A stretch of 64,000 nucleotides of DNA from Paenibacillus sp. FSL R7-0345 (GTDB taxonomy: Bacteria; Bacillota; Bacilli; Paenibacillales; Paenibacillaceae), in contig NZ_CP152002.1 of NCBI RefSeq assembly GCF_038595055.1, positions 2,400,501 through 2,464,500 of the forward strand, given 5' to 3'. A model generated the notes under the pieces. It searched no databases. It saw nothing but the letters and a program-made list of their open reading frames with translations, and was not told the origin of the DNA. A program made the position numbers and the translations under genes. Every line of letters starts with the position of its first letter. Position 1 is the first letter of the stretch. Of the stretch, positions 17,880 to 25,800 are shown in pieces.

Positions 17880-19025
17880 ATGAAAGAAATCGATATCGAC
17901 ATCAGCTCGCTGCCGTCACCTGCCTATCTTGTCGATGAGCGGCTGCTCAAGAAAAACCTGGAGACCCTGAACTACGTGCAGGAGCGTACCGGAGCGAAGA
18001 TTCTTCTGGCGCAAAAAGGGTTCTCCATGCACGCGCTGTACCCGCTGGTGGGCAAATACCTGCATGGTGTTACCTCCAGCTCCCTGTTCGAAGCCCGTCT
18101 GGGCTTCGAGGAGATGGGCAAGGAAGTGCATGTCTATGCACCGGCGTACATGGACCGTGAATTCGACGAGCTGCTTGGCTATACTGACCACATTGTGTTC
18201 AACTCGTTTGACCAGTGGAACCGGTTCAAGGACCGCGTACAGAATGCCGGCAAGCCAATCAGCTGCGGAATCCGTGTCAATCCGGAATATTCCGAGATTG
18301 AAGTGCCGCTGTATGACCCTTGCTACAACTACTCCCGTATGGGTGTAACGCTGCCGAACTTCCGTCCGGAAGAGCTCGACGGTATTGAAGGTTTGCATTT
18401 CCACACTATGTGTGAGCAGAACTCCGATACACTAGAGCGCACGCTCAAGGTTGTTGAGGAGAAGTTCGGTCAGTATCTGCACGGTATGAAATGGCTCAAC
18501 TTCGGTGGCGGCCATCACATTACCCGTGATGATTACGATCTGGAGACACTGATCAAGTGTATCCTTCATATGAAAGAAACCTATAATGTACAGATCTACC
18601 TGGAGCCGGGCGAAGCGGTTGCGCTGAACACCGGATACCTTGTAGCTACTGTACTGGATACAATGCATAACGGCATGGACATTGCCATTCTTGACACATC
18701 GGCCGAGTGCCATATGCCTGACGTGCTGGCGATGCCTTACCGGCCGAACATCATCGGCTCCGGACAGCCTGGAGAGTTTCCGTATACGTACAGACTCGGC
18801 GGTATGACTTGTCTGGCCGGAGATATTATCGGGGATTATTCCTTCCCGGAACCGCTGAAATACGGCGACAAGCTGGTCTTCCTTGACATGGCGATTTATT
18901 CAATGGTGAAGAACCATATGTTTAACGGCGTGAACCTGCCGGCCATCGCATCTTATAACGATGAAGAAGGCCTGAAGATCATCCGCGAGTTTGAGTACAG
19001 CGACTTCAGCGGCCGTTTGTCTTAA
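17880..19025 (+). CDS. nspC: Carboxynorspermidine decarboxylase (NspC)
   Basis: A 381-residue fold-III PLP decarboxylase of the alanine-racemase-like group. The Schiff-base lysine lies in 'KILLAQKGFSMHAL' near residue 43. The glycine-rich phosphate site is 'WLNFGGGHHITRDDYD'. Substrate-side residues are 'EPGEAVALNTGYL' and 'DTSAECHMPDVLAMPY', the last carrying the conserved Asp/Cys pair of this family. It releases CO2 from carboxy(nor)spermidine to give (nor)spermidine, completing the pathway begun by the upstream gene. I prefer ATG 17880; an in-frame start at 17832 would overlap that gene by 37 bp. The ribosome site (GTAAGG) is weak and close, suggesting translational coupling. Confidence 0.92.
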   Translation: MKEIDIDISSLPSPAYLVDERLLKKNLETLNYVQERTGAKILLAQKGFSMHALYPLVGKYLHGVTSSSLFEARLGFEEMGKEVHVYAPAYMDREFDELLGYTDHIVFNSFDQWNRFKDRVQNAGKPISCGIRVNPEYSEIEVPLYDPCYNYSRMGVTLPNFRPEELDGIEGLHFHTMCEQNSDTLERTLKVVEEKFGQYLHGMKWLNFGGGHHITRDDYDLETLIKCILHMKETYNVQIYLEPGEAVALNTGYLVATVLDTMHNGMDIAILDTSAECHMPDVLAMPYRPNIIGSGQPGEFPYTYRLGGMTCLAGDIIGDYSFPEPLKYGDKLVFLDMAIYSMVKNHMFNGVNLPAIASYNDEEGLKIIREFEYSDFSGRLS

Positions 19026-19041
19026 TTCTTTCTTATAATAG

Positions 19042-19086
19042 AGCGCCTTGTGGGCCGGCTGAAGCTGGCTTGCAGGGCGCTTTTTT
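19042..19086 (+). terminator. Terminator of the carboxyspermidine operon
   Basis: AGCGCCTTG pairs with CAGGGCGCT, enclosing a second stem (GCCGGC/GCTGGC), followed by six T. Confidence 0.85.
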
Positions 19087-19098
19087 ACATTTGCTCGA

Positions 19099-19286
19099 GA
19101 TAACTGCACTTTGTATACTTATTATGCTCATTTTCACTGTCGCCGCGGCTTTAGCTGCACTTTATACAATTAAAAGCGGCGAATTTGGTTCTGACGAGCA
19201 AAATGGGGGTTTTTAGTTGCACAGACTGCAGTTAAACTGAAAAATCAGCTCTTTTCGCGCCGATTAGTTGCAGAAAGTGCAGTTAA
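19099..19286 (+). repeat. Four 23-nt imperfect palindromes spaced 50-62 nt (TTAGYTGCA...TGCARTTAA type)
   Basis: Copies lie at 19099-19121, 19151-19173, 19213-19235 and 19264-19286. Each reads roughly TTAGTTGCA, five variable bases, TGCAGTTAA, able to form a short hairpin with G-U pairs. The spacers are related; one (19239-19252, GAAAAATCAGCTCT) recurs exactly at 60183-60196 in the repeat cluster beside the insertion sequence. This occupies the otherwise gene-free stretch between nspC and the convergent RCC1 gene. Confidence 0.7.
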
Positions 19287-19396
19287 AGTATTGATGGTCT
19301 GTTTAAATGAAAAACAGCCCCGCATCACCGCATATTAGGCGGGATCCTGGACTGTTCTGTATAACTACACCATGGCTAAACCATATGAAGACTGCA

Positions 19397-20971
19397 TCAT
19401 TTCATACTAATTGCAATCTCCTCCTGCTGCGGCAGCCAGTTGACGGTGGCGCCGAGCTGTTCGCTGATAAAGCGCAGCGGAAGATAGATTGTACCGTTCA
19501 CAATGAACGGCGGTGTGACGATTGTTACTGTTTTACCGTTGACGGTTGTTTCGCCGCTTACGGTATTAATTGAGATGGAGAGGGCCGGTTTGCTGGCAGC
19601 GGTGCGGGTAATGGTTACGATTTTCTCAACCTTTGAGGCTGTACCTCCATTACTGGTCGGGGTGGTCGTATGATTTTCTTTATAGGCGACGATAGCCCCC
19701 AGTTTATCAAATAGCGAGCGCAAAGGAACAAAGTTCTGGCCGCTGCGGGTAATCACACCGTTGGTCAGATTAACCGGTTCCCCGTTAAGGGTGACGGCTA
19801 TCGGCTTCTGCATCGGCACCGGCTGGTCAAAGCTGAAATCATAGTTAGCGTAGCCGAGCTGCGCGTTTTTGTTGACGCCCCAGCCCCAAAGGGTGCCGTC
19901 ACTCTTTTGCATGATAACATGGCGTCCGCCGCCTTTTATGGAGGTAATGTTCGTGGCTAGCAGCGAGAATTCTGCATCTGCGGTAATACGCTCTTCCCCG
20001 AGAGAAGTTGTATAGACTTTACCATCTGCTGTCAGAGCAACGATTGAACGTTCCATAATATAAGCGTCCGTTACATTGCTGATGCCGGTGAAGCGCAGCG
20101 GAACAGACTGCTCATGGAAGGTGGTGCCGTCAGAGCTGCCGGTAATGGTCATTCCGCGGAACCAGAGATTAGCGCTATTGTCGATAGCAAGCGTGCTGCG
20201 CCCGTTGTCGCGGAGGATACGGATGTCCTTCAGACTGGATGCCGGAACCGGATTCATCACATCACTGGCGGCAACCGGATTATAGATCGACTCGATCGGC
20301 CAGGTCCAGACGGTACCGTCACCGGCAAGTGCAAAATTACTCTCCAACTGGATGATTCCGCTCAGATTTCGGACGGGATGGAACGTGGCCAATTCGTCCG
20401 TCGAGGTCCAGACCGTCCCGTCCTGCTTCAGGAATAGGTATCTCTTCCAGTAGCTCTGGCTATTTTCTTCCGAATAGCCCCCGGCGGCAGTGACTCCATC
20501 GATCCCGGCTACAGGGGTGAAGGAGACCGATGTAACCCCGTATTCCGGTAATGCTGCCTGGTAGAGAGCACCCTCTCCGCATACAGCCAGGTATGTACCC
20601 TGTACCCATGCAAGATCCTTTAAGCCGGTCATTTCCGGCACTTGCACTGTTTCCAATACCAAAGTCTTGGGATTCGTCTGCCATTGCCAGACGGAAAGAT
20701 CCTGCTTAACCGCAAGTCCGCCTCCTACAAGGCCAAAAGAAGCCTTAACCTCTGCGAGTCCCGGTACCTTGGTCGGAACGGAATGACTGTCGCCCCACAC
20801 CCACAGGCTGCCGTCCTTTTTGATCAGGTGATCCGGCCCGTAGGCGGAGATACTGGTAACAGCGGCTGCAGTATCAGTTGCCTCCGCCCTTCCTCCGCTC
20901 CCTAGTGAAGGAATGCCTGCTGCTGTGGCTAAGCTTAGTGCGAGGCCGAGCAGCTTTGTCCATTTTTTCAT
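19397..20971 (-). CDS. Secreted RCC1-repeat protein with C-terminal stalk (copper amine oxidase N-like) domain
   Basis: A 524-residue protein. A signal peptide ('MKKWTKLLGLALSLATAAG') is followed by RCC1-type propeller repeats of 'DGSLWVWG', 'DGTVWTW' and 'DGTLWGWGVNKNAQLGY' form (about 45-390). The C-terminal domain of about 125 residues, 'VTLNGEPVNL' through 'INGTIYLPLRFISEQLGATVNW', is the stalk or copper-amine-oxidase-N-like domain common in Paenibacillus exported proteins, where no catalytic role is known. ATG 20971 is chosen because AAAAGGGGA precedes it; the longer in-frame start at 20998 has no signal-peptide logic. Probably a cell-surface binding protein, with unknown ligand. The domain reappears in the protein at 48638. 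Confidence 0.88.
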   Translation of the reverse strand: MKKWTKLLGLALSLATAAGIPSLGSGGRAEATDTAAAVTSISAYGPDHLIKKDGSLWVWGDSHSVPTKVPGLAEVKASFGLVGGGLAVKQDLSVWQWQTNPKTLVLETVQVPEMTGLKDLAWVQGTYLAVCGEGALYQAALPEYGVTSVSFTPVAGIDGVTAAGGYSEENSQSYWKRYLFLKQDGTVWTSTDELATFHPVRNLSGIIQLESNFALAGDGTVWTWPIESIYNPVAASDVMNPVPASSLKDIRILRDNGRSTLAIDNSANLWFRGMTITGSSDGTTFHEQSVPLRFTGISNVTDAYIMERSIVALTADGKVYTTSLGEERITADAEFSLLATNITSIKGGGRHVIMQKSDGTLWGWGVNKNAQLGYANYDFSFDQPVPMQKPIAVTLNGEPVNLTNGVITRSGQNFVPLRSLFDKLGAIVAYKENHTTTPTSNGGTASKVEKIVTITRTAASKPALSISINTVSGETTVNGKTVTIVTPPFIVNGTIYLPLRFISEQLGATVNWLPQQEEIAISMK

Positions 20972-21073
20972 ATATAATCCCCTTTTACTGAAATCCATTA
21001 ACTTACAATTAGACGCACATACCCTGTAAAAAGTTTCTGTACCAAAATTGTCGTCTCATTGGCGGCTGACCTG

Positions 21074-21082
21074 TGATACAAT
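21074..21082 (+). promoter_or_regulatory. Extended -10 promoter of dgk-dck
   Basis: TGATACAAT, inside CTGTGATACAATA, which also occurs at about 16323 and 46179. No -35 is at 16-18 nt (TTGTCG is 23 nt away), so the extended -10 probably carries recognition. Confidence 0.6.
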
Positions 21083-21138
21083 ATCCTAGTCTGTTTTTTT
21101 AAAGTTTTGTCCGTATCTGAGGAGGAAATCAGCGTTCA

Positions 21139-21762
21139 ATGAAACATGCACCTTTTATAGCAGTAGAAGGCCCGATCGGGGCCGGTAAAACCACCCTGAC
21201 TACGATGCTGGCCGGAGAACTGGATCTGCCGATCGTTAAAGAAATTGTAGAGGAGAATCCGTTTCTGGACAAGTTCTATCAGAATATGGATGACTGGAGC
21301 TTCCAGCTGGAGATGTTCTTTCTCTGCAACCGTTATAAGCAGCTTGAAGATACCGTGACCGAGTACATAGAGAAGGGCAAGCCGGTCATCTCGGATTATC
21401 ATATTTATAAGAATCTGATCTTTAGCGAGCGGACGCTGAAGGGAACGAAGCGGGACAAATACCGCGAGATTTACCATGTGCTAACCGATGATCTGCCCAA
21501 GCCGGATATTATTCTGTATATCAGAGCGGATCTGGATACTCTGCTGAAAAGAATTGCGAAGCGCGCCCGACCGTTTGAGGAAGAGATTTCCCGCGATTAT
21601 CTGCAGCAGCTGATTGAAGATTATGACGATGCCATGGCTCAGCTGGCCGTCCGCGAGCCGGAGACGGTTATCGTGACCATTGATGGAAACAAGGTTGATT
21701 TTGTGGAGAATCAGGAAGATTACCGTGCAATCGCCGCACAATTAAAGGAGCTTATGAAATGA
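21139..21762 (+). CDS. dgk: Deoxyguanosine kinase
   Basis: A 207-residue deoxynucleoside kinase. The P-loop is 'VEGPIGAGKTTLT', the substrate Glu region is 'EIVEENPFLDKFYQNMDDWSF' and the LID-type arginines are in 'LLKRIAKRARPFE'. It phosphorylates deoxyguanosine (and related purine deoxynucleosides) in nucleotide salvage, as Bacillus Dgk (YaaG) does. It overlaps the next kinase gene by 4 bp (ATGA), the same dgk-dck pair as in Bacillus. The start is set by GAGGAGG upstream. The order, with the Glu-Asn-Pro-type motif here and 'HNPYLEKFY' in the partner, supports Dgk first and Dck second. Confidence 0.9.
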   Translation: MKHAPFIAVEGPIGAGKTTLTTMLAGELDLPIVKEIVEENPFLDKFYQNMDDWSFQLEMFFLCNRYKQLEDTVTEYIEKGKPVISDYHIYKNLIFSERTLKGTKRDKYREIYHVLTDDLPKPDIILYIRADLDTLLKRIAKRARPFEEEISRDYLQQLIEDYDDAMAQLAVREPETVIVTIDGNKVDFVENQEDYRAIAAQLKELMK

Positions 21763-22412
21763 ACTCATATCAAATCCCGGACAACGCCATTATTACAGTA
21801 GCCGGAACGGTAGGCGTCGGGAAATCGACTCTGACCGGAGCGTTGGCACAGCGCCTGAATTTCCAGACTTCACTGGAACAGGTGGACCACAACCCTTATC
21901 TGGAAAAGTTCTATCACGACTTTGAGCGCTGGAGCTTCCATCTGCAGATTTACTTCCTGGCGGAGCGGTTCAAGGAGCAGAAAAAGATGTTCGAGCTGGG
22001 CGGAGGCTTTGTGCAGGACCGTTCGATTTACGAGGATACCGGGATCTTTGCCAAAATGCATGCTGATCAGGGCACGATGTCGAAGACGGATTACGAAACC
22101 TATACCAGCCTGTACGAGGCTATGGTGATGACGCCGTATTTTCCGCATCCTGACGTACTGATCTATATCGAAGGGAGCCTCCCGTCGATCCTTAATCGGA
22201 TCAATGAACGCGGCCGCGAGATGGAAATTCAGACCGATGTCTCCTACTGGGAGCATATGCACGGACGTTATTCCCAGTGGATCAACGAATTCAGCGCCTG
22301 CCCTGTGCTGCGGCTGAACATTGACGACTATGATGTAAATGATCCGGCTTCGATGTCTGCCATCCTGGAGCAGGTGGGCAAGGCAATTAACCGGAGTGCA
22401 GTATCGAAATAA
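21759..22412 (+). CDS. dck: Deoxyadenosine/deoxycytidine kinase
   Basis: A 217-residue paralog of the preceding kinase. It has the P-loop 'VAGTVGVGKSTLTGA', the motif 'EQVDHNPYLEKFYHDFERWSF', the conserved 'QDRSIYED' (the DRS region that contacts sugar and phosphate) and 'RINERGREME'. It phosphorylates deoxyadenosine and deoxycytidine in salvage and probably forms a heterodimer with Dgk, as in lactobacilli. Its ATG overlaps the dgk stop, giving translational coupling, with the ribosome site AAGGAG inside the end of dgk. A strong hairpin terminator follows directly. Confidence 0.9.
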   Translation: MNSYQIPDNAIITVAGTVGVGKSTLTGALAQRLNFQTSLEQVDHNPYLEKFYHDFERWSFHLQIYFLAERFKEQKKMFELGGGFVQDRSIYEDTGIFAKMHADQGTMSKTDYETYTSLYEAMVMTPYFPHPDVLIYIEGSLPSILNRINERGREMEIQTDVSYWEHMHGRYSQWINEFSACPVLRLNIDDYDVNDPASMSAILEQVGKAINRSAVSK

Positions 22413-22430
22413 ACCTTCATATATAATGAG

Positions 22431-22461
22431 AGCCAGCCGGAAGCGGTTGGCTTTTTTTTTT
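22431..22461 (+). terminator. Terminator of dgk-dck
   Basis: AGCCAGCCG pairs with CGGTTGGCT (one G-U) around GAAG, then a run of T. Confidence 0.9.
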
Positions 22462-22465
22462 GATT

Positions 22466-22517
22466 AAAAAGAGAGTGTTCAGAATCCGTGTGTGGGGACG
22501 GCGAATACTCTCTTTTT
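22466..22517. terminator. Second, bidirectional-type terminator
   Basis: AAAAAGAGAGTGTTC (22466-22480) and GAATACTCTCTTTTT (22503-22517) pair at 14 of 15 positions, with A tract on the left and T tract on the right. It insulates the giant operon from dgk-dck. Confidence 0.7.
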
Positions 22518-22571
22518 GCTATATAAGGACAAAAGAAGCCAATTTTTTTGAAGGAATAACAAAAAAAATTC

Positions 22572-22663
22572 ATTTTCGGGCATAATACCCCCTTTTTACC
22601 CCTCTGAAACAGTATTTTGTCGAGATTTGTTAAGAGTTTGTTTAGAGCCTCCTGATAGAATGG
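22572..22663 (+). promoter_or_regulatory. Conserved upstream/promoter block of the giant-protein operon (copy B)
   Basis: The core at 22614-22663 differs from 6261-6310 at only three of 50 positions. ATTTTCG and AATACCC blocks upstream are kept at nearly the same distance. TGATAGAAT near the end is an extended -10 candidate, and TTTTGTCGAGA is a Spo0A-box-like element. The conserved block stops at about 22663, so the longer downstream leader is specific to this copy. Confidence 0.65.
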
Positions 22664-22703
22664 GTTTCAGATATGAAAAAATAGGCAGCTAACATGTATT
22701 TGT

Positions 22704-22800
22704 TTTTTGTCCGCCGTAAGAGAGCCGAAAGGAGAGAAGGTACAGGCACATGGTAAATGAGACTTTACATTAACAATTCTTGTAGGACGGCGGACGAGGA
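22704..22800 (+). promoter_or_regulatory. Structured 5' leader with a 7-codon ORF before the giant operon
   Basis: GTCCGCCGT (22709-22717) is exactly complementary to ACGGCGGAC (22787-22795), and the stem can be extended outward by T-A and T-G pairs. The loop of about 70 nt contains a strong ribosome site (AAAGGAGAGAAGG) and an ATG at 22750 opening MVNETLH and stop (22750-22773). The stem ends about 20 nt before the GGGGGAG site of the giant gene. Translation of the small ORF could open the stem or set transcript stability; this is inference. Confidence 0.5.
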
Positions 22801-22829
22801 ATGATGAAACAATAAGGGGGAGCATTGAT

Positions 22830-25800
22830 TTGCTTATGAGCAAGAGAATGAAGAAATATACCTCATTAAGTTTGATTCTCAGTATGCTGCTGTCGTTGAT
22901 ACCCGGTTCATGGAGCGGGCTGGCAGCGGCTGCGGGGGATGACTTTGAGGTACAGTTTAAAACCGGAGCGCATGTGGGGAATTTATCCTACCCTGCAGAT
23001 AATACGTTTATCAACTTTTATAATAACCAGGTTGAAGGCTTTAAACAGACTGAGACCGATAAGGATGCCAAGTACGACTGGGCTAAGGGAGATATTTTTG
23101 CCGGGGTCGATGATAATGAAGCAACGGTTACGTTTGAAGTTCGTGTAGCGGATAATCCGATTTTGCGTGAAATGGCGCTGAGCGGACAGGCAGAAATGGT
23201 TACAGGCTTTGCCGTTCTGCGGCGCCACTCCGGGTTTATCTGGACGCGTCATTCGGCCATTACCGTGAGCATCGACGGAAGGAACATTATCAATGAAAGA
23301 ACAGGCAGCAGCCAAAAATATAACAAGTCTGCTACTGCCCTCATTAAACCTGACTCTGTAATCAGAGTTTGGGTATACGGCGAAGGGGACGACGATGGTG
23401 AAGCAGCAGGCGTGCGCGGTTTCTACCTCAAGTTCCAGGATCTCAAGCGTCCGGTTCTGAACAGCTATACGTTCACCGGCAACGGTGTGGAACGCTTGAA
23501 TACGAACATTAATCAGCAAGAGCTGTATGTTAAGAGAGATGAAAATATCACACTTGGCTATAACTTCACGGAGCCGGTTCAGCCGTCTTCGATCGTTCCA
23601 GCTAACTCTGATTATTTCCTGCGGCACAAGCTGTTTATCAGTGAGGACGGGACCGGACTTCCGGCTGCCGGACAGCAGCAGTATCTGACCAACATCACTT
23701 ACAATAACAGCAATCTGAAAAGCTATCAGAGTAACATCAGCTACAAATATACAGGGGTGCCGTTCCATAACAGCGGAAACCGGCCATTGACACCGTTAAT
23801 TACAGGCGGAACCAGCGGCGGGGCACCAATGGATATGTCGATGGAAAATAAATTAAAAGAAGCCGTGTTCCGTGATGCGGCCGGGAATAAAGCAACTGTA
23901 AATCTTAACAATCTGCCTAGCAGCGGGAGTAATGCCTATTTGAACGGCAAAAATGTAAACCCGTTTGACTATGACAGAAAAGGCTTCCGGGTCATTATCG
24001 ATGCGGTGCGTCCTAAGTATTCCAAGACGGCCAACGGCATCCAGCCGGAGATTCTGACCGGAGTAACATTGAATAAAGGGGATGTCATTGACTTCACCCT
24101 GCAGCTGACGGAAGAAGCTATTATCAAAACCGGCTGGGATGAGAAGAAAACCTTCATTTTATTCAATAACGGAATGAAAGCCTATTATGTTACAGGCAAG
24201 AATACAAAAAATTGGACCTTCCGCATGACAGTGCCGGACGGACTAACCGTAGAAACACCTCTGCTCAAGGCCATTGCCGTATCGAATGATGCCAAGGGCG
24301 GCAGCTTGCCAATCAATATGGATACTGATGTTATCCAGGACTACGCAGGCAACCTGTTGATTCAGCCTGCTAACTATGACGGCCTGCATGAAGAGAAGAT
24401 TGATCCGATCGGCAGCGACATCTCGCTGGCCAATTCCAAGATTGACTGGGCGAACCTGTTCATCGACAATACGAAGCCGATCATCGGTTACCGTTATGAA
24501 GAGGGCGGCGCGAGCAACACGACTTATTTAAATAAGGGCAAAGTTACGATTGATGCCAATGACCCATCGATTAAAGTTCCTTATCTTGATCCGACTGAAG
24601 CAGACCGTGGTACAGAGCGGCCGAGCCGCGGTATCTACCGTCCTTCCAACATGAGTGACGGGGCTTCACCTTCAGTTGGTCTTGTGTACTACTGGTGGAG
24701 TAAGGATAAGGCTGATCCGTTTGCTTCTGTAGCCGGAGACAATAACGCGGCAATCAAGCGTTACGCACTTTCCGCAAAACAGCCGTCGGAAGAGCTGTAC
24801 CCTGGAGAGTTCCAGAATGTACAGCTGTCCGTTGTTAACAACAAGACTAACCTGCTCTCTCCTCCGGCTGAAGCATTCGAGGCCGAGAACAGCGGAGAAT
24901 GGTATTTGCACACCTGGACTGCAGATATGACCTGGGATTCAGCACGGGAATTAATGCAGTATGAGAAGAAAAAGGCTTATGTCGCAAGTCACCAGGCGCA
25001 ATATGATGCCTGGAAAGCAGAAGCTCCCGGCTCGGAAGCAGATAAAATCTTCTATGCCGATAACCAGGCGCTGGCAGCTGTCGGACAATATGGTGATCTG
25101 AGCGTCTGGAGTGTTGACGATTTCAAACACGATGATTCCAACTGGACGCATGAAGTCGGTATTCTGAAGCTGGATAACAATGGCCCTGCTATTACAATGG
25201 CGGCTGAGACCAGCACTACGGTACAAGCACTTGTTCAGGACCCGCACAGCGGAGTCAGCAGCGTTGAGTATCAGTGGGTGAAGGATGGCTCGACCACAGA
25301 CAGCGCAAATTGGGCGCCTGCAGAATACTCTGGAACAACTGTAACACGTTCTACCTATGAAGATATCGATGAAGATGGTTCTTACTGGCTCTATCTGAAG
25401 GCAGTAGATAATGCGGGTAACGAGACGATCAAGACACCGCAGGAAAAAGCGGTTGTTGTAAGCTCTGAAGCAGAGATTCCGACGCGGTTCCTGCCGGAAG
25501 CTGATCCTGATTATGTGCAGAGCCATGATGTAAGCTTCCAGATCAGCGGAGTTACACCAAGCTTTGTAGGCTATGCAATCAGCAGCAGCTCTATTCATCC
25601 GGAGTCTGAGAGTGAATTTACCGGTCTTGAGGTTAGCAGCAACTTCATTCAGCCTATGACAATTCAATCTTTGATTGAAGGTGAAAACGGGGCTACAGAT
25701 CTTGCGGCTCCAGCTGAACCTGAAGCACCAACTGTACCGGAAGTTACGGCCAATACGGGACCGGTAGCTATTCTTCAGCTCTTGTCCTCCGGACCGGTTC

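Noticed and set aside
16681..17880. 399-residue minus-strand frame opposite the carboxyspermidine dehydrogenase
   Set aside because: It is as long as the real gene but translates to sequence without any motif or start site. The plus-strand protein has clear family motifs.
19099..19286. CRISPR array
   Set aside because: The units are palindromic and divergent, the spacers are related to each other rather than unique, and there are no cas genes. Read instead as a dispersed intergenic repeat.
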